Program-made: the position numbers and the translations under genes | Part shown: piece by piece, positions 52,927 through 62,500 of the stretch | Numbering within the stretch: position 1 is the first letter of the stretch | Layout: each line of letters opens with the position of its first letter | Notes under the pieces: model-generated | Told to the model about the DNA's origin: nothing | Databases searched by the model: none | Seen by the model: the letters and a program-made list of their open reading frames with translations, nothing else | Origin: Pseudomonas entomophila | Lineage (GTDB): Bacteria > Pseudomonadota > Gammaproteobacteria > Pseudomonadales > Pseudomonadaceae | DNA length: 64,000 nt | Direction of reading: 5' to 3' | Assembly (NCBI RefSeq): GCF_018417595.1 | Contig: NZ_CP070982.1 | Coordinates: forward strand, 1,451,501-1,515,500

Positions 52927-54633
52927 ATGCAGGATGCCAGCCTCTCTCCTTCCTCCACGCAATCCGCCCCGCTGCTGGGCATCGACCTGGGTACCACCAA
53001 CAGCCTGATCGCAGTCTGGCAGGATGGCGAAGCGCGTCTGATCGCCAATGCCCTGGGCGAAGTGCTGACCCCTTCGGTGGTCAGTGTCGATGACGACGGC
53101 AGTATCCTGGTCGGGCAGGCCGCCCGAGCTCGGTTGACCACCCACCCGCAACACACGGCGGGCGCGTTCAAGCGGTTCATGGGCAGTGACAAGCAGTACC
53201 TGTTGGGGGAGCACCGATTCACCCCCGAAGAGCTGTCGGCCTTGGTGCTGGGCGCGTTGAAGCAGGACGCCGAGGCCCACCTGGGTTGCCCGGTGAGCGA
53301 GGCGGTGATTTCGGTGCCCGCCTATTTCAGTGACGAGCAGCGCAAGCGCACGGTGTTCGCCGCCGAGCTGGCCGGGCTGAAGGTGCAGCGGCTGATCAAC
53401 GAGCCCACCGCGGCGGCCATGGCCTATGGTCTGCACGAACAGAAGTTCGAGCGCACCCTGGTCTTCGACCTGGGCGGCGGCACCTTCGACGTCACGGTGC
53501 TCGAATACGCCCTGCCGCTGATCGAGGTGCATGCCTCCACCGGTGACAACTACCTGGGCGGCGAAGACTTCACCGACGCATTGCTGCAAGCCTGCCTGCA
53601 CGACTGGCGCCTCAAGGTCGAAGACCTCGAGCCCCAGGCCCTGGCCAGCCTTCACGATGCCGTCGAGCAGCTCAAGCGCGAGGCCGGCGAGGGTAGTCGC
53701 ACGTTGAACTGGAATGGCGATGGCCAGGCCCGTGAGTGGGTGCTGGACGACCTGAAGCTGCAAGCGATCTGGGCGCCGTTGCTGGCACGGGTGCGCACAC
53801 CCATCGAACAGGCCCTGCGCGATGCCCGGCTCAGCCCGCGCGAGCTGGACAGCCTGGTGCTGGTCGGCGGCGCCACGCGCATGCCGCAGGTGCAGCACCT
53901 GGTGGCCAAACTGTTCGGCCGCTTGCCGTACCGGCACCTGGACCCGGACACCATCGTCGCCCTGGGCGCCGCCAGCCAGGCAGCCTGCAAGGCGCGCGAC
54001 GCGGCCATCGACGAGCTGATCCTGACCGATGTCTGCCCCTACACCCTGGGTATTGCCTGCTCGCGCGGCGAAGAGGTCACCGGGGCCTTCTCGCCGATCA
54101 TCGAGCGCAACACGGTGATCCCCACCTCGAAGGTCCAGCGCTTCCACAGCACCCATCCCGAACAGCAGTTCGTGCGCATTGCCGTGTACCAGGGCGAACG
54201 CCCCTGGGTGCGTGACAATATCCTGATCGACAGTTTCGAGATTCCCTTGCAGCAGACCGGCGAGGTGCAGTCGCTGGACGTGCGCTTCAGCTACGACATC
54301 AACGGCCTGTTGGAAGTGGATGTGACCTTCCTCGAAAGCGGCCAGAAACACAGCCACAGCATTGACCGCAGCCCCACCGGGCTGGATGCCGAGGCGCGCC
54401 GGGCCAGCCAGGAGCGCCTGGCGCGGCTGAAGATCCATCCACGCGACACCCTGCCCAATCGCACCCTGCTGGCCCGCCTGGAGCGGGCCTGGATGCAGAG
54501 CCTGGGCGATGAGCGCGAGCAGATCGGCAGTTGGCTGGATGCATTCAACGCGGTGTTGGCCAGGCAGCAGGCCGCTGAGATCAGCCGCGAGCGCCTGGCG
54601 TTGAGCCAGGCGCTCGACGAACTGCGCTACTGA
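52927..54633 (+). CDS. hscC: Hsp70-family chaperone HscC
   Basis: A 568-residue Hsp70. The nucleotide-binding domain is complete (GIDLGTTNSLIAVW, INEPTAAAMAYGL, LVFDLGGGTFDVTVLEYA, LVGGATRMPQVQHLV). The substrate-binding domain is shorter than in DnaK and lacks the extended lid, as in E. coli HscC. ATG 52927 follows a weak ribosome site. It converges with a J-like protein gene and a DUF1266 gene, the same set of families as hscC-djlC-ybeU in E. coli, which supports a dedicated chaperone module. Confidence 0.9.
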   Translation: MQDASLSPSSTQSAPLLGIDLGTTNSLIAVWQDGEARLIANALGEVLTPSVVSVDDDGSILVGQAARARLTTHPQHTAGAFKRFMGSDKQYLLGEHRFTPEELSALVLGALKQDAEAHLGCPVSEAVISVPAYFSDEQRKRTVFAAELAGLKVQRLINEPTAAAMAYGLHEQKFERTLVFDLGGGTFDVTVLEYALPLIEVHASTGDNYLGGEDFTDALLQACLHDWRLKVEDLEPQALASLHDAVEQLKREAGEGSRTLNWNGDGQAREWVLDDLKLQAIWAPLLARVRTPIEQALRDARLSPRELDSLVLVGGATRMPQVQHLVAKLFGRLPYRHLDPDTIVALGAASQAACKARDAAIDELILTDVCPYTLGIACSRGEEVTGAFSPIIERNTVIPTSKVQRFHSTHPEQQFVRIAVYQGERPWVRDNILIDSFEIPLQQTGEVQSLDVRFSYDINGLLEVDVTFLESGQKHSHSIDRSPTGLDAEARRASQERLARLKIHPRDTLPNRTLLARLERAWMQSLGDEREQIGSWLDAFNAVLARQQAAEISRERLALSQALDELRY

Positions 54634-57254
54634 CCGTTCAAACGCCGCAAGGTGGCCTGCAGGCCGCCTTCCATCGGCATGGCCTTGCCTGGCGGCGGCC
54701 CGTACTGGTTTGGCAGCTTGTTGCCGGGCATGCCCAGCAGCACCAGGGTTGTGAATGGCAGCACACGGCTGACCAGCATTAGCAGCAGCAGGGTCGGCAC
54801 GCCACGGCCGAGGTCGCGCAAGCGGCGCAGGCTGGCGCTGATCATCAGCACCGCGACCACCGCGATCAGTGCCGGGAACTTCAGGGCCATGGCGCTGCAT
54901 GGCACGGCGGCCACCAGATGCAGGGCGAAGCCGGTGCGGTTCAGACGACTGTTGAGCTTCCAGAATGCCCAGAAGGGGGCGGGCGGCTGGTTCAGGTCGT
55001 TGCCCAGCATGCGCTCTGCCCAGGACAGCACGGCCATGCTTGCGCAGCGCAGGCCGGGGTGCTGCCGGGTATCGTCCTTGATTTTCTGCAGGGCGCACAG
55101 CGCCCGGGGCTTGGGTGGCGTGCAGTCGTTGAGCAGGCTGTTCAGCGCGTCCAGCACATCCTTGAACGCGTGGCTGTCGATGCCCTGGCTACGCAGAACT
55201 TCGGCCGGCGGCCGTCCGGCCTTGCCGTTCACCAGCCCGCGACGCAGCGGCTCGAACCAGGCGCCGTGCAGCGCCATGGTTTCAAGACGGTTGCGCAGGC
55301 GCGTGCGCTGTTCCTCGCCCAGTGAGCGGTCGTGGTACAGCACCGCGCAGAACAGCAGGTAGCTCAGCGGGCTCTCGTCGAGCAGGCGGTCATCCTCTTT
55401 GTCCAGGCAGGCCGCCAGCTGCGCGGCGCTGGGCAGGCGCGCGCTGTCGAGGGCCTGCTGCAGGGTCTGCGGGGGCGCGGAGAAGGTGAGCGCTGGCAGG
55501 CTGTTGCCGCCTTCGGGGGCATCGAGCGCCTGCAGGAGCTGCGCGTGCTGCTCGGCGAAGGGGTGGTCGGCGGGGTACTGCATCTGCCCGGGCAATGCCG
55601 GGTCGATCAGCGCCAACCAACGTGACTGCTGCTCCATCAGGGCGAGCATGAACAGCTGCTGGCGATGCCAGCCCCACAAGGCCTCGCCGTCAGGCATCGC
55701 TGGCAGCAGCACGCCGTCCTCGGCCAGGCGGCCCTGTAATGGCAGGGCGAATGGCGTGGTGAACAGGCGGTTCATCTCGAACTGGTTGTTGAGTGCGATC
55801 AGGGCCTGGGCTGAATAGACGCGCATGCGCCGCAGCCATTCGCGACATACCGGGCGAATGGCATCCTCGGTCAGTGCATCGGGCAGCTCGAGCGCAGGGT
55901 CTTCGCTGGCGCAGAATTGCACCAGGGCCTGCACCACAGGCGATTGCTCGAGCCAGCGCAGGTGTTGCGCGGCCTGACGTTGGAAGCCTTCCAGGATCAG
56001 TGCGTCGAGCGGGTCCTCGCCGGGCTGGCGTGACAGGATCTGGCGTAACAGGCCTGCTTCGCCGCGTTGCAGGGCCCAGGCTTGCCAGTACAGGTGATGC
56101 AGTGCGCGGTCGGGCTGCTCGTGCAGCAACCAGGCCAGCAGTGGCAGCTCGTCGTCACCGTCCAGGCGCCAATCGACAAAGGTGCCAGCCATCCCGCCAA
56201 GCCCCAGGCGCGCGGCTTCGGCCCAGCGTGCCAAGGTCTGTGGCGTCTGCGCCGGGCTGCCCCAGGCCTGGGCCGGATCGGCCAGGTCGGTGGGCCAGGA
56301 GGCGGGCATGTGCAACTGGTCGAAGGCCTGGATCAACAACGGCAGGCGCTGCGGTTGATGGCGTGCGCACAGGTCGATCAGCCAACGCTCGGCCTGGGGG
56401 TGCTGGTGTTCGCGGTACAGTCGCAGCCAGCAGTCCAGGGCTTGCTGTTCGGCGTCCAGGGCATGGGCCTGGCGCGCCATCAGGTAGAGCAGGTCGACGT
56501 CGTTGGGCGCCTGCTGCAGGCGCTCCTGCAGTTGGCCGTGGAAGGCGCGGCTGCCGATGCCCGCCTGGCTGAACTGCACCAGCAGGCGCTGCATCAGGGC
56601 GGGGTCGTCGGGGATGGCCAGGCAGGTGTGCACGTTGACGAACTGCTTGTATTCGAACAGCGGGTGCTGCTGGTAGCAGTATTCCAGGCTGCGGAAATAC
56701 CACAGGCTTTCCAGCTGGGCGCTGGGCGGCCAATCGCGCATCAGTGCGGTGTCGTAGGGGTCGGGCTCTGCCAGGCGGTCGAGGAAGGCTTCCACCTCAT
56801 GAGGGTTTTCCAGGCGCAGCAACTGTTGCGCCCAACCCAGGCGCTGGGCCAGCAGGCTGGCGCAGCGATGCGAAAGCGGGCCGGCGTCGCGAAGGGTGGC
56901 GAGCAGGTGCCAGCTCAGGTCCTCCAGTTCGTCCAGTGGCAGTGTGTCCAGGTCGTCGATGTAGCGCTGCCAGGCGGGCGGATCGAAACGGGTAGCCGGC
57001 GCTTCGAGCAGGCTGTGGAAGGCTTGCAGCGCAGGATGCACGGTGGTGTGCTCGGCCGCGGGTTCCAGGTCGTCGGGCGCTGGCGCGGCGCGTTCGCGGG
57101 CCAGGCGCTGGGCTTGCTCGTAGGCTTCGCGCAGAGCCTTGAAACCTTCCGGGTCGGTCTCGGGGTGGTGCGAGGGCAGCCGGCTGCGATAAGCCAGGCG
57201 GATGGCATCGAGGTCCTGGGTCGGTTCGATCCCCAGACGAATCCAGCAACTCAT
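54627..57254 (-). CDS. Degenerate J-domain membrane protein (DjlC-like), probable HscC co-chaperone
   Basis: An 875-residue protein. The N-terminal 45 residues form a J-like domain (SCWIRLGIEPTQDLDAIRLA, then YRSRLP), but the motif reads H30-P31-E32 where classical J-proteins have HPD. A long alpha-solenoid-like, Leu/Ala/Gln-rich region follows. Membrane spans lie near the C-terminus (FALHLVAAVPCSAMALKFPA, VPTLLLLMLVSRVLPFTTLV). Its end overlaps hscC by 7 bases and its start overlaps the DUF1266 stop (ATGA). Role by analogy to E. coli djlC/hscC. Confidence 0.75.
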   Translation of the reverse strand: MSCWIRLGIEPTQDLDAIRLAYRSRLPSHHPETDPEGFKALREAYEQAQRLARERAAPAPDDLEPAAEHTTVHPALQAFHSLLEAPATRFDPPAWQRYIDDLDTLPLDELEDLSWHLLATLRDAGPLSHRCASLLAQRLGWAQQLLRLENPHEVEAFLDRLAEPDPYDTALMRDWPPSAQLESLWYFRSLEYCYQQHPLFEYKQFVNVHTCLAIPDDPALMQRLLVQFSQAGIGSRAFHGQLQERLQQAPNDVDLLYLMARQAHALDAEQQALDCWLRLYREHQHPQAERWLIDLCARHQPQRLPLLIQAFDQLHMPASWPTDLADPAQAWGSPAQTPQTLARWAEAARLGLGGMAGTFVDWRLDGDDELPLLAWLLHEQPDRALHHLYWQAWALQRGEAGLLRQILSRQPGEDPLDALILEGFQRQAAQHLRWLEQSPVVQALVQFCASEDPALELPDALTEDAIRPVCREWLRRMRVYSAQALIALNNQFEMNRLFTTPFALPLQGRLAEDGVLLPAMPDGEALWGWHRQQLFMLALMEQQSRWLALIDPALPGQMQYPADHPFAEQHAQLLQALDAPEGGNSLPALTFSAPPQTLQQALDSARLPSAAQLAACLDKEDDRLLDESPLSYLLFCAVLYHDRSLGEEQRTRLRNRLETMALHGAWFEPLRRGLVNGKAGRPPAEVLRSQGIDSHAFKDVLDALNSLLNDCTPPKPRALCALQKIKDDTRQHPGLRCASMAVLSWAERMLGNDLNQPPAPFWAFWKLNSRLNRTGFALHLVAAVPCSAMALKFPALIAVVAVLMISASLRRLRDLGRGVPTLLLLMLVSRVLPFTTLVLLGMPGNKLPNQYGPPPGKAMPMEGGLQATLRRLNGQ

Positions 57255-57943
57255 GACCAGCAGTCCTCTTCCAGCGTTGTGGGGCGTTGTGGCTCGGGCA
57301 GGGGCAGGTCCCAGGGCAGCTCGGCGAACAAGTCGTGGGCACCATGACGCAGGTTGAGCACGATGCAGCGGTTCCAGTGCTCGCTGCCCTGGCGCTCGAG
57401 GTTGGCGGCCAGGGTGTCGTCGCTGCTGCCGCTGGCGTTCCACAGTGCCTTGCCGAACAGGTAGCCGGCCAGGTAGCTGTCCCAGCGGTTGTAGTAGTGG
57501 CGGGCGCGCAAGGCCAGACGGTAGTGCAGATAGAGGCTTTCCTCGCGGCTGACCAAGCCTTTCTTGACCCCGGCACGGAGCAGGTAGCTCATGCGGCCCA
57601 GGTCCCAGGCGCGGGTGCCGCCGGGGCCGCAGTCGGGGAAGGTGCGCGCGGCGTACTGATGGCGGATGCGTTCACGTGGGGACAGGGTGTCGAGCAGGGC
57701 CTGCCATTGGCTGGGCAGGCAGCGCTGGTACTGCCAGTAGGCTTCGCTCAGTTCGGTGGCGTGGCCGTTGTCGGCCATGCTCAGCATGTCGAGCAACTGG
57801 GCGCGGGTGCTGATGCCCCACCAGCGTTCCAGGTCGGCCTGGTCTTCGCCTTCGAAGTAGTCGGGGGCGGTGTAGCTGGCGCCGTTCAGGGCGGCCATGG
57901 GGGCGGAGAGGGCATGCAGCCAGTGCTGGGCGGGTTCGTCCAT
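57251..57943 (-). CDS. DUF1266 family protein (YbeU-like)
   Basis: A 230-residue protein with DUF1266 features: an N-terminal helical part with ERWWGISTRAQLLDML and the C-terminal block AWDLGRMSYLLRAGVKKGLV, then AGYLFGKALWN. No signal peptide. In E. coli DUF1266 genes stand beside hscC and djlC; the same association here supports a shared role, possibly as an HscC client or adaptor. The stop is coupled to the J-protein start. Confidence 0.8.
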   Translation of the reverse strand: MDEPAQHWLHALSAPMAALNGASYTAPDYFEGEDQADLERWWGISTRAQLLDMLSMADNGHATELSEAYWQYQRCLPSQWQALLDTLSPRERIRHQYAARTFPDCGPGGTRAWDLGRMSYLLRAGVKKGLVSREESLYLHYRLALRARHYYNRWDSYLAGYLFGKALWNASGSSDDTLAANLERQGSEHWNRCIVLNLRHGAHDLFAELPWDLPLPEPQRPTTLEEDCWS

Positions 57944-58006
57944 GAGGGGTCCTGAGGGGGCTTTGGGCTGGCGCGGATTGTAATGCAATAGTCTTGCTGC
58001 GCGCTT

Positions 58007-58115
58007 GAGATCGAGCGCCGCCCGCGCGACGCATCGCGGATGAATCCGCTCCTACGTTTGTTTCGGGTAGGAGCGGATTCATCCGCGATGCGCCGAACCG
58101 GCGGCGCTTGATCTC
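58007..58115. repeat. REP pair, core GGAGCGGATTCATCCGCG
   Basis: GAGATCGAGCGCCGCC... is inverted as ...GGCGGCGCTTGATCTC, with inner units GCATCGCGGATGAATCCGCT and AGCGGATTCATCCGCGATGC. Same family as the copy at 40745-40943. It lies in the gap between the map gene and the DUF1266 gene. Confidence 0.88.
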
Positions 58116-58180
58116 CCTGGCGCCACATCTCTCATAGCGACCCCTGAAAGGGCTGGTAAAGGTGTTCGAATGCCAATCCG

Positions 58181-58957
58181 TCAGCGCCGAACCTCCTCCC
58201 CCCGAAGCGTCAGCACCTCGTACCCACGCTCGGTCACCGCCACGGTATGCTCCCACTGCGCCGACAACGTGTGATCCCGCGTGATCACCGTCCAACCATC
58301 GCGCAGCCCGCGGGTCCCGCGGCCGCCCTGGTTGATCATCGGCTCGATGGTGAACACCATCCCCGGCTGCAGTTTCATGCCCATCCCACGCTGGCCGTAA
58401 TGCAGCACCTCGGGCGCCTCGTGCATCTGCGTGCCGATACCATGCCCGCAGTACTCGCGCACCACGCTGTAGCCGGCGGCTTCAGCGTGCACCTGGATGG
58501 CGTGGCCGATATCGCCGAGGGTGGCGCCGGGTCGTACCTGCTCGATGCCCTTCCACAACGCGTCGTAGGTGGTGTCCACCAGTCGCCGGGCCTCTGCGCT
58601 GATCTGCCCGATGCAGTACATCTTCGACGAGTCGGCGAGATAACCACCCTGCTCCAGTGTGATGTCGACGTTGACGATCGAGCCTTCGTTCAGCACTTCA
58701 CCCACCTTGGGCATGCCATGGCACACCACATGGTCCACAGAAGTGTTCAGCGAGTAGGGGAAGCCGTACTGGCCCTTGCTCGCCGGGCGCGACTTGAGCG
58801 TCTCGACGATGAAGGCTTCGGCGCGGTCGTTGATCTGCATCGTCGTCACGCCCGGGCGGATGAAGCCGTCGAGGTGGGCGAACACCTGGGCCAGCAGTTG
58901 CCCGGCGCGGCGCATCAGTGCCAGCTGGGCGGCATCCTTGAGAATGACCTGGCTCAT
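58181..58957 (-). CDS. map: Type I methionine aminopeptidase, ParD-linked paralogue
   Basis: A 258-residue enzyme that trims N-terminal Met. All metal ligands of type I MetAP are present: D in VNVDITLE, D in LADSSKMY, H in YCGHGIG, E in FTIEPMI and E in WEHTVAV. The substrate-binding histidines are in VVCHGMP and QMHEAPE. The N-terminus lacks the extra zinc-binding motif of eukaryotic types. It is translated right after a ParD-like gene (ATGA overlap). The housekeeping map gene of Pseudomonas normally lies beside rpsB, so this is probably a second copy. Confidence 0.88.
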   Translation of the reverse strand: MSQVILKDAAQLALMRRAGQLLAQVFAHLDGFIRPGVTTMQINDRAEAFIVETLKSRPASKGQYGFPYSLNTSVDHVVCHGMPKVGEVLNEGSIVNVDITLEQGGYLADSSKMYCIGQISAEARRLVDTTYDALWKGIEQVRPGATLGDIGHAIQVHAEAAGYSVVREYCGHGIGTQMHEAPEVLHYGQRGMGMKLQPGMVFTIEPMINQGGRGTRGLRDGWTVITRDHTLSAQWEHTVAVTERGYEVLTLRGEEVRR

Positions 58958-59157
58958 TGCAGCAGTTCCTTGAGATTGGCCTGTTCCTGGCGCAGCAACT
59001 GGCGCAGCAGGTCCTGGTAGGTGGCTTGCGGATGCAGCTCGGCGAGCATGCCGAGGCGGATCCAGTGTTCGGCCTGGGCGTTGATCGAGCGCGACAGCGC
59101 GGCGCTGGCCACGCGCAGGTCTTCGTGGAGGTCGTCGGAGATCTTGACGATGCCCAT
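58954..59157 (-). CDS. ParD-like antitoxin-family protein
   Basis: A 67-residue protein from ATG 59157 beginning MGIVKISDDLHEDLRVASAA. This is a ribbon-helix-helix-like strand (VKIS) and helix as in ParD-like antitoxins (the group often seen next to methionine aminopeptidase); AEHWIRLGMLAELHPQATYQ follows. No ParE toxin is adjacent. Its stop overlaps the map start (ATGA), so the aminopeptidase takes the place of the usual toxin. It could instead simply be a transcriptional regulator of map. Confidence 0.72.
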   Translation of the reverse strand: MGIVKISDDLHEDLRVASAALSRSINAQAEHWIRLGMLAELHPQATYQDLLRQLLRQEQANLKELLQ

Positions 59158-59164
59158 GGTGGGG

Positions 59165-59189
59165 TACCCGTATATATGAAACGTATACG
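59165..59189. promoter_or_regulatory. Possible ParD-like autoregulatory operator
   Basis: GTATATATGAAACGTATAC has inverted GTATA/TATAC arms and contains the palindrome CGTATACG (59182-59189). It lies 8-32 bases upstream of the ParD-like start, where ribbon-helix-helix antitoxins bind. Confidence 0.4.
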
Positions 59190-59261
59190 AAGCATATCGC
59201 TTGGCCAGGCCTGAACGCCACCCAATGGTGCGACAGGCCCAAGACGGTGCGCCAAAGGAAA

Positions 59262-59348
59262 CTGTGGGAGCGGGTTTACCCGCGATCAAGGGCGAAGCCC
59301 TTGCCCTTTGCCACGGTGGATTCTTCGCGGGTAAACCCGCTCCCACAG
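59262..59348. repeat. REP pair, core GGAGCGGGTTTACCCGCG
   Basis: CTGTGGGAGCGGGTTTACCC at the left is inverted at the right (GGGTAAACCCGCTCCCACAG), with an inner AAGGGCGAAGCCCTT hairpin. It sits in the 373-base divergent spacer between the ParD-like gene and the nitrate reductase, which otherwise shows only the operator-like site and no gene. Confidence 0.9.
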
Positions 59349-59530
59349 GGGGATCAGAGCGCCAGCACTATCCATAGGGAAGCATGGCCCGGCTTTTGCT
59401 GTCGCTCATTCATCAGGCCATCAACGTCGATGGCCGACTTTCATCACGACGAAGGCGCCGTGTTGCCCCGCTTGCCAGTGCAGGCCGGGGCAGCCGGCGC
59501 CTTTGTCGTTTCATCAGCAGGAGATCGCCG

Positions 59531-62500
59531 ATGAGCAGCAGCGAGGTCCGCAGCGTTTGCCCCTACTGTGGCGTGGGGTGCGGCATCGTCATGAGCGTGG
59601 CCGACGGCAAGGTGGTCAAGGTCAGTGGCGACAAGCAGCACCCGAGCAACTTCGGCCGCCTGTGCACCAAGGGCCTGACCGCGCACATCCCCCTGACCAC
59701 CGGGCGCATGGCCTACGCCTGGCTGCGCCGCCAGCGCGACCAGGAACCGGTGCGCGGCGCTCTGGACGAGGCCATCGCCGAAACCGCGTCGCGCCTGCGC
59801 GCGATCATCGACCGGCACGGGGCGGACGCCGTGGCCTTGTACGTCTCGGGGCAGATGTCGCTGGAGGCCCAGTACCTGGCCAACAAGCTGGCCAAAGGGT
59901 ACATCCGCACCCGCCATATCGAGTCCAACTCGCGCCTGTGCATGGCCAGCGCCGGCAGTGGCTACAAGCAATCGCTGGGCGCCGATGGGCCGCCTGGCAG
60001 CTACCAGGATTTCGAGCATGCCGAGGTGTTCCTGGTGATCGGCGCGAACATGGCCGACTGCCACCCGATCCTCTTCCTGCGCTTGCTCGACCGGGTCAAG
60101 GCCGGGGCCCGGCTGATCGTCGTCGACCCCCGGCGCACGGCCACCGCCGACAAGGCCGACCTGTTCCTGCAAGTGCGCCCGGGCACCGACCTGGCGTTGC
60201 TCAATGGCCTGTTGCACCTGCTGCACGCCAACGGCCATACCGACCCCGACTTCATTGCCCAGTACACCGAAGGCTGGGAGGCGCTGCCGGCCTTTCTCGC
60301 CGACTACACCCCTGAACGCGTTGCCGCCATCACCGGCCTGGCCGAGGCCGATATTCGCCAGGCCGCGACCTGGATCGGCAAGTCCACAAACTGGATGAGC
60401 TGCTGGACCATGGGCCTGAACCAGAGCATCCACGGCACTTGGCACAGCAATGCGCTGTGCAACCTGCACCTGGCCACCGGCGCCATCTGCCGCCTGGGCA
60501 GCGGGCCGTTTTCCCTGACCGGCCAGCCCAACGCCATGGGCGGGCGCGAGATGGGCTACATGGGGCCGGGCCTGCCGGGCCAGCGCTCGGCGCAGGTCGA
60601 GGCCGACCGTGATTTCGTCGAGCGGCAGTGGCAACTGGCACCGGGCACGCTGCGCAGCGACGGCGGCGAAGGCACGGTGGCGCTGTTCGAGCAGATGAAG
60701 CAGGGCGAGGTGAAGGCTTGCTGGATCATCTGCAGCAACCCGGTGGCCAGCGTCGCCAACCGCCAGCAGGTGATCGACGGCCTGCGCCATGCCGAATTGG
60801 TGATCTGCCAGGACGCCTTTCTCGACACCGAGACCAACCGCCATGCCGACATTCTCCTGCCCGCTGCACTGTGGGCCGAAGGCGAGGGGGTGATGATCAA
60901 CAGCGAGCGCAACCTCACCCTGATGCCGCGTGCGGTGGAGCCGCCCGGTGAAAGCCTGGAGGATTGGCGCCTCATCGCCCGGGTGGCCTGCGCCATGGGC
61001 TATGGGCAAGCCTTCAACTACCCCGATGCCGAGGCGGTGTACGAAGAGATCCGCCGCTTCTGGAACCCCGCCAGCGGTTACGACCTGCGTGGCATCGGCT
61101 ACCCCGAACTGCGTGAGCGCCCGCGGCAGTGGCCCTGTGCGCCGGGTCGGGAAGACGCCCGCAGCCCGTTGCGCTACCTCAACGACGGTATCAGCCAGCC
61201 ACTGTTGCACGATGGGCAGGCATTGACCTTTCCCACGCCCAGCGGCAAAGCGCGGTTCCTGGCGCGGCCCTGGCTACCCGCAGCCGAGCAGGCGGACGAA
61301 GCGTATCCCTTCGTGCTTAACACCGGGCGTGTGCAGCACCAGTGGCACACCCTGACCAAGACCGGCCAGGTGCCCAGCCTGAACAAGCTGGAGCCGGGTC
61401 CCTTCGTCGAAATCAACCCTGAGGATGCCCAGCGCCTGGGGATTGGTGACCGGGACACGGTGGCGATCCGCTCGCGGCGTGGCCTGGCGCAGTTGCCCGC
61501 GCGGATCAGTGATCGCGTGTTGCCCGGCGGTTGCTTCGCGCCGTTCCACTGGAACGACCTGTACGGCGAGCAACTGGCGATCAATGCCGTGACCTGCGAC
61601 GCGGTCGACCCGACTTCTCTGCAACCCGCTTTCAAGTATTGCGCCGTGGCCCTGGAGCGGGTCGCGGGCGAGCGTATCGAAGCCCTCGACCTTGTTTCGG
61701 AGCCCACCCGCATGCCCACCACCACCTTGTCTCGCCTGCTTGGCCTGGATGTCCTGCCAGCACCGGAGCTGGCAGAAGACGAGCGCCATTACCTGCAAGG
61801 CTTCCTGTTCGGCCTGGGCCAGGCCCGTGCCGAAGGGGTTCCGCGCTTGCCGGTCGAGGCACCCCTGGCTCCTGCCCGGCGTCTGTTCGTCGATGGATTG
61901 CTGGCAGCCTTGTTCACCCAGCCGATACCTGTCAGTGAAATCCCCAGTCATCACGTGTTGTGGGCCTCGCAGACCGGCAACAGCGAAGCCCTGGCCGAAC
62001 GTTGTGCGCAGCACCTTCGCGCAGCAGGGTTGGCGGTGCGCCTGAGTTGCATGGATACGCTCGGCCCGGCGCAGTTGCAGGGGGCTGCCAGTGTGCTGCT
62101 GATCGCCAGCACCTTCGGCGACGGTGACGCCCCGGATTGCGCCACGGCGTTCTGGCAGGCCCTGCAAGGCGAGGAGGGCGGGCACTGCGCCACCTTGCCC
62201 TACGCGGTATTGGCCCTGGGTGATTCGAGCTATGACCAGTTCTGTGGCTTCGGGCGCAAGCTCGACCAGCGCCTGGCTGAACTGGGGGCTCGGCGCCTGC
62301 TGGCGCGGGTCGATTGCGAAGGGGATGTCGACGAGGCCTTCAGCGGCTGGCTGGGCGCCTTGCTGGAACAGTTGGGCAGTGCCAGGCCGACACCCGCCGA
62401 GCCCAAGCCGGTCGCGGGCTATGGCAAGCAGCAACCGTGGCGTGCGGCGGTGCTGGAAAACCGCCTGCTCAATACACCCGGGTCGGCCAAGGAAACCCGT

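Noticed and set aside
54627..57254. Full J-protein call with canonical HPD
   Set aside because: The motif reads HPE, so the domain is described as degenerate.
59444..61210. 588-codon minus-strand frame opposite the nitrate reductase
   Set aside because: Same shadow pattern; the plus-strand product has complete metal and cofactor motifs.
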